From an uncultured Bacteroidota bacterium (GTDB lineage: Bacteria; Bacteroidota; Bacteroidia; B-17B0; Aurantibacillaceae): DNA of 64,000 nt. The DNA is taken from positions 310,001 through 374,000 of the forward strand of contig CAILKE010000004.1 of assembly GCA_903834765.1 (NCBI GenBank), read 5' to 3'. The position numbers were made by a program, and so were the translations under genes. Positions 43,643-52,449 of this stretch are shown here, in pieces (the stretch's first letter is position 1; every line of letters starts with the position of its first letter). A model generated the notes under the pieces. That model was not told the DNA's origin and did no database searches. It saw only the letters and a list, made by a program, of their open reading frames with translations.

Positions 43643-46111
43643 GTGAGAAACTTTAGCATATTCAACATACTTTTATCGTTAACAATTTTTACTAATTATT
43701 GTTTCGGACAAAAAACAACCGTTACGGGAACTATCGTTGATAAGATCACTAAAGACAGCATCCCGTTTGTATCCATTATTTTTAAGAATACCACCGCCGG
43801 CACAACTTCCAATGAGTTTGGACGATATACATTGGAAACATCCAAAAAAACAGACTCTATCGTTGTTTTGTATTTAGGTTATAAAACACAAACAATTGCC
43901 ATCAAGCGTAATAAAAGCCAACTCATAGATATAGCATTAGAGCCCGATAATTATAATTTAGCTGAGGTTACCATCAAACCAAAACGTAATCCTGCTTTTC
44001 GGATATTAGACAATGTGGTAAGCCATAAAGATCAAAATAAATCATCTTTTGTCAATAGCTCTCAATGCGAAGAGTATGAGAAGTTTCAGATTTACTTCGG
44101 GAATTATTCCGAAAAGTTAACGAAACGAAAGCAATTCAAAAATTTTGAGTTTATGTTTCAAAATGCCGATAGCACGGCAGATGGCAAGCCTTTATTGCCA
44201 ATTTATATGTCGGAAACGATTCGTCAAAACTTTAACTGCAATAACCCCAGTTTACATGACGCTATTTTGACGGCAGAAAAAACTACCGGAGAAAGCTATG
44301 AGCAGCTAACGGCCATTACCAATAAAATGGTTGAAAACACCTCTATTTATGATAATTTCTTTTTAATCTTAGATAAAAGTTTTATCTCGCCCATTACGGA
44401 TAATTACCAATTGTATTATAAATATTATTTGGAAGACAGTATTATGATTGATAATAATCGCTGCTATCAAATACGTTTTGTGCCTAAATGGAAAGAGGAT
44501 CTGGCTTTTTCGGGAACTATGTATATTCACGATACGACGTGGGCAGTAAAAAAAATATCGTACAAAATTAATAATGAAATCAATTTAAACTTTGTGAAAG
44601 ATTTTTCAGTGAATCAAGAGTTTGAAAAAGTGCAAGATACGTGGATGCAGAAAAAGATGGAAACTACAGCAACCATAAGCCCCTTAAAGCGCAAGAAGAG
44701 TCAGGAGTTTATGATACACCGTGTAACGTCTTATAAAGATTTCATTGTCAATCAAACTGAAAGCATTGTTAAAAATCACGACGTTTTACAAAAAGACAAA
44801 TCGATTGTTCTTCAAAAAGACGTTGCGTTTTGGCAAACAGCTAGACATGATTCGTTAAGTAAAAAGGAAAAAAACAATTATGTTATTGCCGACACGTTGA
44901 ATTATGTGCCGGTTATTAAAAAAATTAAAAAGGCTGTTATTGCTTTTGCATCGGGCTATTTGGAGTTAGGTAAAATTAGTATTGGTCAAATTCATACCTT
45001 TTATAGTTTCAATCCTATTGAGCAAGACCGTTTTAAGTTTGGATTAAAAACCAATAAATATTTTAACAAAAAATTCCAAATGGAAGGCTATGTGGCTTAT
45101 GGTTCAAAGGATAAAAACTTTCAATATAAAGCATCTGCTATGTATGTATTTAATAAAGATAAAAACCGTACAACGCTTGGTGCAAGCTACTTGTATGATT
45201 TGGCTCAACTTGGCGTGAGCCCTAATTTAATTCAATTCGATAATATTTTAACTTCCTTAACGCGCACCAATCCATTTTCAAAACTGACATTAAACCGCGA
45301 CTTAAAAGTATATGTTGAAAAACAATGGACCGATAACATTACTAATAAGCTTATGTTATCTACTACTCAAATTAATGCTTTGGGAGAATTAGCATTTCAT
45401 AAAAAACTGAATCAAACAGATACAGCCTATCAGAATTTACCGAATATCACTACTTCCGAAATAGCTTTAAACACAAGATTTTCATTTAAAGAAGACGTGG
45501 TGAATAGCGAATTTAAACAAACCTCCTTAGGTTCAAAATATCCTATTATAAATTTGAATGTCGTGTTTGGATTAAAGGATGTGTTTCATTCAAATTATGA
45601 CTATCAAAAAATAAAATTAAATGTAAAAGGCACATTACGTTTGAATCCAATTGGGCACACTCAATACACCATTGAGGGCGGTAAATTATTTGGAACTGTT
45701 CCTTACCCTTTATTGGAGCTTCATCCAGGGAATCAAACCTTAATTTACGATCCTGAATCTTTTAACTTAATGACTTATTTTGAGTTTGCCAGTAATCAGT
45801 ATGCAAGCCTGTATTTAGATCATCATTTTGATGGCTTTATCCTAAATAAAATTCCTTTAGTTAAGAAAGCAAAGTTACGTGAAGTGTTTTCGATGCATGG
45901 TGTTGTGGGAAATTTACAAGATGCATATAAGCAGGAAATGATACTGCCTAAAGGTTTATCCGATGTATCAAAACCTTATATAGAATGTAGTGTTGGTTTA
46001 GAAAATATTTTTAAAGTGGTGCGGATCGATTATATTTGGCGAGTGACTCATTTCGCTGAAAACCCCAATAATAATTGGAGTATCAAGGCTAAACTGTATT
46101 TCTCTTTTTAG
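43643..46111 (+). CDS. DUF5686 / carboxypeptidase-regulatory-like outer-membrane protein
   Basis: 822 aa starting at GTG (43643). The signal peptide ends near residue 22 (NYCFGQ). A CarboxypepD_reg-like domain follows (~24-110, VTGTIVDKITKDSIPFVSI and TSNEFGRYTLET), then a long region matching DUF5686, which is predicted to end in an outer-membrane barrel (last residues LYFSF). Members are widespread in Bacteroidota with no defined function. It looks like a TonB-receptor relative without the plug. Hairpin-bearing 193-bp repeat copy 1 follows it. The gene has its own unit: the divergent neighbour is the sulfotransferase. Confidence 0.78.
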   Translation: MRNFSIFNILLSLTIFTNYCFGQKTTVTGTIVDKITKDSIPFVSIIFKNTTAGTTSNEFGRYTLETSKKTDSIVVLYLGYKTQTIAIKRNKSQLIDIALEPDNYNLAEVTIKPKRNPAFRILDNVVSHKDQNKSSFVNSSQCEEYEKFQIYFGNYSEKLTKRKQFKNFEFMFQNADSTADGKPLLPIYMSETIRQNFNCNNPSLHDAILTAEKTTGESYEQLTAITNKMVENTSIYDNFFLILDKSFISPITDNYQLYYKYYLEDSIMIDNNRCYQIRFVPKWKEDLAFSGTMYIHDTTWAVKKISYKINNEINLNFVKDFSVNQEFEKVQDTWMQKKMETTATISPLKRKKSQEFMIHRVTSYKDFIVNQTESIVKNHDVLQKDKSIVLQKDVAFWQTARHDSLSKKEKNNYVIADTLNYVPVIKKIKKAVIAFASGYLELGKISIGQIHTFYSFNPIEQDRFKFGLKTNKYFNKKFQMEGYVAYGSKDKNFQYKASAMYVFNKDKNRTTLGASYLYDLAQLGVSPNLIQFDNILTSLTRTNPFSKLTLNRDLKVYVEKQWTDNITNKLMLSTTQINALGELAFHKKLNQTDTAYQNLPNITTSEIALNTRFSFKEDVVNSEFKQTSLGSKYPIINLNVVFGLKDVFHSNYDYQKIKLNVKGTLRLNPIGHTQYTIEGGKLFGTVPYPLLELHPGNQTLIYDPESFNLMTYFEFASNQYASLYLDHHFDGFILNKIPLVKKAKLREVFSMHGVVGNLQDAYKQEMILPKGLSDVSKPYIECSVGLENIFKVVRIDYIWRVTHFAENPNNNWSIKAKLYFSF

Positions 46112-46419
46112 TTAAAATTTAAGGCACTTTGATGTTTTTAGTAGACTTAAGCTATATGCGCCATAGCATGCGTTGGTAAGGGTGCGGTAGGCGTGAACGA
46201 ACGGTGTGAACTGCAATTTTTTCGGTGGTATTGCGAAGAGATTTGTGCGAGAAAAGAATTGGAGTTGGTGTTCGTTCTTGTCACGCCAAGGCGTGATTCT
46301 TTCTTTTGGTCAAGCAAAAGAAAATAAAAAAATAAAATCCAGTGTTTTTATTAAAGAGTCAAATTAAATTTTAAACTCAAACTTAAAATTGTAAATTAGC
46401 TCTCTTAAAAAAATACATT
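46112..46419. other. 308-bp intergenic region containing repeat copy 1
   Basis: The 193-bp repeat at 46166-46358 occupies most of it. The remainder is AT-rich with no gene seen on either strand. Confidence 0.7.
46166..46358 (+). repeat. 193-bp dispersed repeat, copy 1
   Basis: Aligns to 49082-49273 in the same orientation with about 22 differences and one indel by hand (roughly 88% identity). It contains the palindrome CACGCCAAGGCGTG (46282-46295) and an inverted repeat TTTCTTTTG/CAAAAGAAA around GTCAAG near 46300-46323. GC content is clearly above the flanks. It carries no transposase and no conserved ORF on either strand. Confidence 0.8.
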
Positions 46420-47838
46420 TTGCAAAACATCAAAGATTATTTTAATACGCTTGCCTCTAAAAGAAAAGGACGTGGTTTATCCAATTATTATTGGAAAGAA
46501 ATAACTAACTATTGTAATTATTTTTCGCACGACGATAGTTCGGTGCTTGAAGTTGGTTGTGGAAGTGGCGACTTATTAGCTGGGATTGCTGGATCTAAAA
46601 AAGTAGGTATTGATTTTAGTGATTCGCAAATTGTCTGGGCTAAGGAGAAACATAAAGATAAGAACATAGATTTTTTAGTGATGGATGCTAATGACATTCA
46701 ACTCTCTGAAACCTTTGATTTTATTATCATTAGTAACGTCATTGGATTTTTGGATGATGTGCAAGTGGTATTCGAACAACTGAAAAAAGTATCACATCCC
46801 AATACAAAAATTATTGTACAATATTATAATTCGTTATGGGAACCTGCATTAAAATTTGCAGAAGTCATAGGCTTAAAAACAAAGACGCCAACGCAAAATT
46901 GGTTGAATAGCAAAGACGTGAATAACCTTTTATTTATTGCTGGTTTTGATGTTTACAGAAATACGAAGCGCTTTATTTTTCCTTTTTATATTCCTTTATT
47001 GGCTGAGTTATTTAACTTGGTATTAGCGAAGTTTCCTATTTTTAGATTCTTCAGTTTAAATACTTACTCCTTTGCAAAGCCCTTACCAGTAAGCAACGAA
47101 GCGGATTATAAAACTAAATATTCGACAACGGTTGTTATTCCGGCTCGTAACGAAAGTGGTAATATTGAAAATGCCATTACACGTTTGCCTAAATTTGGTA
47201 AGCATGTAGAAATTATTTTTATTGAAGGAAATAGTACAGATGACACCTGGGAAAAAATTCAGGAGATTCAACAAAAATATGCCTCAACGCATGATATTAA
47301 AATTGGTCAGCAAAAAGGAAAAGGCAAAGGAGATGCGGTAAGAGAAGGCTACAAGATAGCAACTGGCGATATCTTAATGATCTTAGATGCAGATTTAACT
47401 GTTCCGCCGGAAGACATTCCTAAATTTTATGATGCGATTGCAGGAAGCAAAGGTGATTTCATTAATGGGACTCGCTTGGTATATCCTATGGATAAAGAAG
47501 CCATGCGCTTTTTGAATTTATTAGGTAATCATTTCTTTAGTTGGGCATTTACATGGTTATTAGAACAACGCTTTAAAGACACGCTTTGTGGTACGAAGGT
47601 GATGTTTAGAAAAGATTATGTGAAGCTGACAAAAAACAGAAAATACTTTGGTGAATTTGATCCCTTTGGTGATTTTGATTTATTATTTGGAGCACATAAA
47701 TTGAATCTTAAAATAGTAGAGATTCCCATTCGTTACCGAGAAAGAACCTACGGAAGCACCAATATTTCCCGCTTCAAACATGGATTGATCTTGTTACGTA
47801 TGTGTGCTTTCGCTAGTAGAAAATGTAAATTTATTTAA
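46420..47838 (+). CDS. SAM-methyltransferase / family 2 glycosyltransferase fusion
   Basis: 472 aa from a TTG start. Residues 1-190 are a class I SAM-dependent methyltransferase (motif I EVGCGSG, 44-50; DFSDSQ after strand 2). A linker with a hydrophobic stretch (188-212) joins it to a GT2 domain (236-460): VVIPARNESGNIE, then DAD at 323-325 with LTVPPEDIP, and KVMFRKDY plus FGDFDLLF and RYRERTYGSTN near the end, as in dolichol-phosphate mannosyltransferase/DPM1-like enzymes. It may build and methylate a lipid-linked sugar. The next gene starts 9 bp later. Confidence 0.85.
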   Translation: MQNIKDYFNTLASKRKGRGLSNYYWKEITNYCNYFSHDDSSVLEVGCGSGDLLAGIAGSKKVGIDFSDSQIVWAKEKHKDKNIDFLVMDANDIQLSETFDFIIISNVIGFLDDVQVVFEQLKKVSHPNTKIIVQYYNSLWEPALKFAEVIGLKTKTPTQNWLNSKDVNNLLFIAGFDVYRNTKRFIFPFYIPLLAELFNLVLAKFPIFRFFSLNTYSFAKPLPVSNEADYKTKYSTTVVIPARNESGNIENAITRLPKFGKHVEIIFIEGNSTDDTWEKIQEIQQKYASTHDIKIGQQKGKGKGDAVREGYKIATGDILMILDADLTVPPEDIPKFYDAIAGSKGDFINGTRLVYPMDKEAMRFLNLLGNHFFSWAFTWLLEQRFKDTLCGTKVMFRKDYVKLTKNRKYFGEFDPFGDFDLLFGAHKLNLKIVEIPIRYRERTYGSTNISRFKHGLILLRMCAFASRKCKFI

Positions 47839-47846
47839 TCATTAGT

Positions 47847-48302
47847 ATGCAAAAGATTTGGATATATACACTAAGCAAGCAATTAGCAGCTGAACAAGAA
47901 CAGGAATTAAAAACTGCTTGCCAAAATTTTGTAAGCACTTGGACAGCCCACGATGTGAGCCTTGATGCATCTTACGAATTATATAAACACCGTTTATTGA
48001 TATTTAAAGTGGATGAAGCAAATTATAATGCCAGTGGTTGCAGTATTGACAAGCAATTACGCTTAGTAAAAGAATTGGAACAGAAATTTGACATCGAATT
48101 ATTAAATCGGTTGTTGGTAGCCTATGAAACCAACGATGAAATCAATGTGGTAAAAAACACACGCATTGCCGAATTGATAGTAAATGGGCTTGTTACAGAG
48201 CATACCTTGGTTTTTGACAATACCATCACGGATGCAAAAGATTTAGTATCGAATTGGAAAAAACCTTTAGGTCAAACTTACTTAGCGAAGTATTTGGTTT
48301 AA
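47847..48302 (+). CDS. Conserved hypothetical protein
   Basis: 151 aa, a soluble small alpha/beta protein with no signal peptide or membrane helix. I recognise it only as a conserved Bacteroidota protein sometimes labelled ABC transporter ATPase in databases, but it has no Walker A or ABC signature, so that label is wrong for this sequence. It has a WTAHDVSLDASYELYKHR segment and a central VDEANYNASGCSIDKQLRL loop. Co-transcribed with the fusion gene upstream (8 bp gap) and overlaps the convergent deacetylase gene by 4 bp. Confidence 0.75.
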   Translation: MQKIWIYTLSKQLAAEQEQELKTACQNFVSTWTAHDVSLDASYELYKHRLLIFKVDEANYNASGCSIDKQLRLVKELEQKFDIELLNRLLVAYETNDEINVVKNTRIAELIVNGLVTEHTLVFDNTITDAKDLVSNWKKPLGQTYLAKYLV

Positions 48303-49051
48303 GTAATAGAATTGCTAAACGCATAGCCCTTCTCTTTTATAGCAGGAATAAGCTTTTCAAGCAATTGAGGCATAAACTCTAAGCGATCGTGTAACAAAAT
48401 AATTGCGCCGGGTTTTAATTGTGATAAAACGCGTTGTTTTATTTTTTCTATATCATTGGTAGAAGTATCATAGCTTCTGATATTCCAACCAACAGATTGC
48501 AACTTTAATTTTTTTATAGCCTTCGCAATATTAGGATTGGTAACGCCATACGGCGGTCTAAATAATTGAGGACTTGCTTGATAAGCATTAATTAATTGCT
48601 GACAATTAGCTATATCATTCGTTACTTTTTTCGTGCTCCATACATCAAACCAAAACGCATGAGAGTAACTGTGATTTGCCAATTGATGACCATCATCTAC
48701 TATTTGTTTTAAAATAATTTCGTTACCTACTATGTTTTTTCCGATGACACAAAACAATGCCTTCACATCATGTTTTTTCAAAACTTCTAAAACCTTTGCC
48801 GTATGTGGGTTATGCGGACCATCATCAAAGGTTAATAGTACTTTTTTTTCAGTTGTAGCTAAGGAGTTGATGGATGTTAAATGGAAATTGAATTGGATAA
48901 AATAAGCGCCAATAGATTGAATTAGAAGGAATATAAAAAGTAATCCCGACAGATACCAATAACTCAAATGATGGCTGTCTTTAAAAATAAAAAAGGCAAT
49001 GACGCCAATGAAAAAAACAACTGTTGTGGGTATAAATTGGTTCTTTAACAT
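48299..49051 (-). CDS. Membrane-anchored polysaccharide deacetylase (NodB family)
   Basis: 250 aa. Two hydrophobic segments (about 8-24 and 31-53) anchor the protein. The NodB domain has motif 1 TFDDGP (74-79, with catalytic and metal Asp), motif 2 HSYSH (127-131), motif 3 RPPYG and motif 5 LLHD. All key ligands are present, so it should deacetylate peptidoglycan or another N-acetylated glycan in the envelope. Unlike the two DUF7033-type deacetylases at 25-28 kb, this is a canonical family member. The 193-bp repeat copy 2 lies between it and the ketosynthase operon. Confidence 0.9.
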   Translation of the reverse strand: MLKNQFIPTTVVFFIGVIAFFIFKDSHHLSYWYLSGLLFIFLLIQSIGAYFIQFNFHLTSINSLATTEKKVLLTFDDGPHNPHTAKVLEVLKKHDVKALFCVIGKNIVGNEIILKQIVDDGHQLANHSYSHAFWFDVWSTKKVTNDIANCQQLINAYQASPQLFRPPYGVTNPNIAKAIKKLKLQSVGWNIRSYDTSTNDIEKIKQRVLSQLKPGAIILLHDRLEFMPQLLEKLIPAIKEKGYAFSNSIT

Positions 49052-49081
49052 TTTCAGTGAAATTGAGTTAAATAAACTAAC

Positions 49082-49273
49082 GCATACGTTAGTAATGGTG
49101 CGGTAGGCGTGGACGAACGGAGCGAACTACAATTTTTTCGGTGGCATTGCGAAGGGCTCTTTGCGAGAAAAGAATTGGAGTTGGCGTTTGTCCTTGTCAC
49201 GCCAAGGCGTGATTGTTTCTTTTGGTCAAGCAAAAGAAAATAAAAAATAAATTCCAATGTCTTTGTTGAAGAG
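49082..49273 (+). repeat. 193-bp dispersed repeat, copy 2
   Basis: Matches copy 1 at 46166-46358 in the same orientation. Contains CACGCCAAGGCGTG (49198-49211) and the TTTCTTTTG/CAAAAGAAA inverted repeat. At its left edge an extra hairpin ACTAACG/CGTTAGT (49076-49093) is present that copy 1 lacks in intact form. It fills the gap between the 3' end of the ketosynthase operon and the deacetylase start. Confidence 0.8.
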
Positions 49274-49283
49274 CTTAAAAATT

Positions 49284-50345
49284 TTAACATTGACTCACTA
49301 ACATAAACGAATAATTAACGCCGCCATATTGATTAATGACTAGCACGTGCTTAATGTGTTTAGGTTCAGAACCAGCAATAACAATAGATTGAGGCAATTG
49401 TTGTTTTTGAATTAATTTAGTAGCTACCCACATCGCAAATGCAGATGCGGTATAAAATTCGCCACACAAATTTTTAAAACTAGCAATGGCTGTGTTGGTG
49501 GTTAGTTTGGGGAGTAATTCATTAAGATATTTATCAAAATGTTGATTGCCGCAAAAGCCCATCAACGTGACATCTATATCGGAAAGTGTTAAGTTGTATA
49601 GTTTTAAAAATACAATTAACTTTTCAAAAATATCTTCTGAGGTCTTTGGTTTATAAAGTGTTTTAATGCCATCAATAGCCGCAATACTTTTATCTGATTT
49701 ATGTTTTGATAATAAAAAGAAAGTAGATCCTTCGCTCAATTGCACACCATTAGAGGTTGATTGATGAATTGGCATTGTCGTATCTTGAATTTGTAACTTA
49801 AGAGCGCGTCTGTTAAGCGTTACAAAATTTGGGGTATGCTCTTCTATACCGCCAACTAAAATAGTTTCCTTACCTTCTTCAAAAAGCATTAACGCATCAA
49901 GCACACAGCTTTCAAAAGAAAAGCCTCTATGAACATAAGTAAAATTGTAATCATGGCATTTCATGATTAAGGCTATTTGTGAGCCTACTGTATTATGTGT
50001 GGATTGAATAAATGAAGTTGGTGTTAAAAACTGTTCGTTGTTATCTAGCATTGCTAATAAAAAACGTTCACTATCTTCAAAACAACCCAAACCAGTCCCC
50101 GTAATAATTGCATCTACTTTTTGAGCATCCGCATCTATAATAGCCAAATTAGCGGTCGTAACGCCCATCTTAATGGCTCGCCCCATACGACGAATTAAGT
50201 TGGGAGCAATATGATCTTTATAGGATGGTTCTATCGCAGAGAAATAATCGCCATTAGCAGGCGTAATCGTATCAAAATACCATGAATCATCAATGGTGTT
50301 TTGAGCAGATATACAACTGATGCCGTTTATGTATGCTTTAGTCAT
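49284..50345 (-). CDS. Ketosynthase-like protein with degenerate active site (chain-length-factor type)
   Basis: 353 aa from ATG 50345. An upstream in-frame start at 50399 would overlap the previous gene by 47 bp, while 50345 leaves 7 bp, so 50345 is chosen. It has a thiolase-fold KS layout, but the nucleophile position reads RGFSFES, with no Cys where the partner KS has TACSSA. The first active-site His motif HGT is replaced by LMGFCGN, and the second GHT by GEF. This is the pattern of chain-length factors that pair with an active KS (as ApeC pairs with ApeO in aryl-polyene synthesis). It lies next to the active KS upstream and is the last gene of the operon. Confidence 0.8.
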   Translation of the reverse strand: MTKAYINGISCISAQNTIDDSWYFDTITPANGDYFSAIEPSYKDHIAPNLIRRMGRAIKMGVTTANLAIIDADAQKVDAIITGTGLGCFEDSERFLLAMLDNNEQFLTPTSFIQSTHNTVGSQIALIMKCHDYNFTYVHRGFSFESCVLDALMLFEEGKETILVGGIEEHTPNFVTLNRRALKLQIQDTTMPIHQSTSNGVQLSEGSTFFLLSKHKSDKSIAAIDGIKTLYKPKTSEDIFEKLIVFLKLYNLTLSDIDVTLMGFCGNQHFDKYLNELLPKLTTNTAIASFKNLCGEFYTASAFAMWVATKLIQKQQLPQSIVIAGSEPKHIKHVLVINQYGGVNYSFMLVSQC

Positions 50346-50352
50346 GCGTGTA

Positions 50353-51546
50353 TTATACTTTTTTAAATAAGAGTGATGAACAATTTCCTCCAAAACCAAA
50401 AGAGTTTGAAAGCACTATATTAATAGGTGTTTTCAGTAATTCGTGAATAGGAGTTAAATTTAAAGAAGCGATGGGTGTTGTGAAATTTAAGTTCGGAAAT
50501 ATCGTTTGATGTTGTAAAGATAAAACAGAAATAACCGCTTCAATACTTGCTGCTGCCGCTAATGTATGCCCTGTATAGGCTTTCGTGGAGCTGAATTTAG
50601 GAATTTGATTACCAAATACAGCAACTGTAGCCATTCCCTCCGATAGATCATTGTTTGGTGTGCCAGTGCCATGCATATTGATATAATCAACTTGTGATGG
50701 ATTTAGTCCACTCATTGCTAACGCTTGCTGAATAGCTAAGGTAGCGCCATAACCTTCAGGCGAGGATGCTGTTTGATGGTAAGCATCATTGGCATTCGCA
50801 TAGCCTATAATTTCGGTTAATGGTTTTCCTTGTCTTTTATTTAAAGCCTCTTCCCCTTCAATTACTAGGAACGCAGCGCCTTCACCTAAATTTAATCCTT
50901 TACGATTTTCATCAAAAGGCTTACACCATTCTCTGTCTAAAATCATTAAAGTATTAAATCCATTGAAGGTAAATTTTGATAAAGCATCAACGCCTCCTAC
51001 AACTACTCTGTCTAATTGCCCGTGCTTAATCATTCTACAGCCTAGCATAATGGCATTGGCAGCAGATGAACATGCGGTAGATATGGTTGTGACATAATCC
51101 ACATTACCAATGTAATCAGCAATGCGTTCTGTGCTATAACCACAATCATGAGTATCGATCACACTTAAGTGGTCTGTTTTTTCAAATAATTCTTTGTAAT
51201 ACAACTCAGTTATGCCCATCCCGGCAACGGTTGTAGAGGATATCAATCCTGTACGTAAGCCATCTTTGGTATCAATCCCTGAATGAATAACCGCTTCTTT
51301 AGCTGCTATCATTGCGAGGTAAGTATTTCGGTTGTATTCAGGATTTGAATCTTTTACTAAATCAGCTAAGTCTTTATTAGATAAATTAATTTCACCTGCT
51401 AAAAATTCTTCTTTATAGCGAGTGGTTAAATGATTAATTTTTCCAATGCCGGTTTTTGATTGAGATAGAGATAAAAAGCCTTCGGACACCGTGTTACCAA
51501 GTGCCGAAATCATTCCTAATCCTGTAATATAAACCCGCTGCGACAA
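50353..51546 (-). CDS. Beta-ketoacyl-ACP synthase (FabF-like)
   Basis: 397 aa, starting at TTG (51546-51544). Catalytic triad present: Cys159 in STACSSA, His292 in HGTGTPNND and His327 in YTGHTLAAAAS, with Lys322. It performs decarboxylative Claisen condensation to extend acyl-ACP chains. It is neighboured by an ACP (6 bp upstream) and a chain-length-factor-like partner (7 bp downstream), the order expected for an aryl-polyene or flexirubin-like polyene synthase rather than housekeeping fatty-acid synthesis. Confidence 0.9.
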   Translation of the reverse strand: MSQRVYITGLGMISALGNTVSEGFLSLSQSKTGIGKINHLTTRYKEEFLAGEINLSNKDLADLVKDSNPEYNRNTYLAMIAAKEAVIHSGIDTKDGLRTGLISSTTVAGMGITELYYKELFEKTDHLSVIDTHDCGYSTERIADYIGNVDYVTTISTACSSAANAIMLGCRMIKHGQLDRVVVGGVDALSKFTFNGFNTLMILDREWCKPFDENRKGLNLGEGAAFLVIEGEEALNKRQGKPLTEIIGYANANDAYHQTASSPEGYGATLAIQQALAMSGLNPSQVDYINMHGTGTPNNDLSEGMATVAVFGNQIPKFSSTKAYTGHTLAAAASIEAVISVLSLQHQTIFPNLNFTTPIASLNLTPIHELLKTPINIVLSNSFGFGGNCSSLLFKKV

Positions 51547-51552
51547 AATAGA

Positions 51553-51810
51553 TTATCCTTTTCCTTGTGCTTTAATATATTCAGCCATTGTACGTAAAGA
51601 TTGGAAAATAACTTTACCATCTTTCGGATCTTCTATTTTAATACCATAATGTTTTTCCAATAATACAATAAGCTCTAAAGCATCAATAGAATCAAGGCCT
51701 AAACCTTCGCCAAATAATGGAGAATCGGCACTTACTTCATCAGGATTAACCTCTGCTAAATTAAGTTGTTCGATAATTTGTTTTTTTAATTTTTCGATTA
51801 ATGCGTCCAT
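51553..51810 (-). CDS. Acyl carrier protein
   Basis: 85 aa. The phosphopantetheine attachment motif is DSID (Ser41) within GEGLGLDSIDALELIVLLEK. Acidic and helical, the usual ACP size. It carries the growing acyl chain for the ketosynthases beside it. Its start overlaps the upstream half-ketosynthase gene by 13 bp. Confidence 0.92.
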   Translation of the reverse strand: MDALIEKLKKQIIEQLNLAEVNPDEVSADSPLFGEGLGLDSIDALELIVLLEKHYGIKIEDPKDGKVIFQSLRTMAEYIKAQGKG

Positions 51811-52445
51811 AATGTTTGATTATATAATTGGTTAACAGTTGATTGATTAAGAGGTTTAAAAATAACATTTTTATTTAAATATTCTCCGTTTTCCACTAAA
51901 AAAATAAAGGCTTCATAGCTATCACCATCTACTTCAATCCAACCAATAATAGCAGCTTCAGCATATTGACCGAGGAGTATATCCGCATAGTTTACTAAGA
52001 GCTGAGCGTCCATTTTTTCAGTCACAAAAAAAGCATTCTCTCCGGTTAGCTTATGTTTAATGGCTATTTCACCAATAACAATATTTGGCAAGGTATACAC
52101 AAATACAGTTGGCGATGGAAAATAATTTGATTTATCAGCAATTGATGCTTGATATTGCCTGTCTGTTTCCAAGCTAGATGCGGAATTAGAAAGTACGATA
52201 GCTGTTTTAGTTAGCGATGAGTTTGTTAAAAATGAACTGTTTTGTAATGCAAATTCAGTGCATAATAATCCTAATTTGCATTGTGCATCCATTTTGTGAA
52301 ACTTGGGATAGATTATCCCCATTGACTTGTAGGCTTCTGATAAAAATTCTGACAAGCTGTGTGTAGGTTCAGTTTTGAAAATAAGTTCACCATTAACAGC
52401 TACCTGATGATGTTTGATATGGGCGTATGAAGTGATGATATACAT
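51798..52445 (-). CDS. Half-ketosynthase protein (KS N-terminal-domain type)
   Basis: 215 aa, about half the length of a full KS. The block PSPTVFVYTLPNIVIGEIAIK (108-130; about the first 20 residues are the diagnostic part) and GIIYPKFHKMD match what I know as the beta-ketoacyl synthase N-terminal-like family (PF13723), common in aryl-polyene and flexirubin clusters and usually labelled 3-oxoacyl-ACP synthase. No obvious Cys-His-His triad. Its exact role is unknown. It starts 4 bp after the Fic gene and overlaps the ACP gene by 13 bp. Confidence 0.72.
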   Translation of the reverse strand: MYIITSYAHIKHHQVAVNGELIFKTEPTHSLSEFLSEAYKSMGIIYPKFHKMDAQCKLGLLCTEFALQNSSFLTNSSLTKTAIVLSNSASSLETDRQYQASIADKSNYFPSPTVFVYTLPNIVIGEIAIKHKLTGENAFFVTEKMDAQLLVNYADILLGQYAEAAIIGWIEVDGDSYEAFIFLVENGEYLNKNVIFKPLNQSTVNQLYNQTLWTH

Positions 52446-52449
52446 GCTT

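Noticed and set aside
47847-48302. ABC transporter ATPase label for the 151-aa protein
   Set aside because: There is no Walker A, signature or Walker B motif; the database-style label is not supported.
49054-49290. 78-aa minus-strand open frame beside the ketosynthase operon
   Set aside because: It lies entirely on the 193-bp repeat copy 2; the equivalent frame in copy 1 is disrupted, and codon use is unlike neighbours. It is a non-coding repeat read by chance.
50346-50399. Upstream start for the chain-length-factor-like gene
   Set aside because: It would overlap the previous ketosynthase gene by 47 bp, and the KS-type N-terminus (TKAYINGISC) starts at the ATG at 50345.
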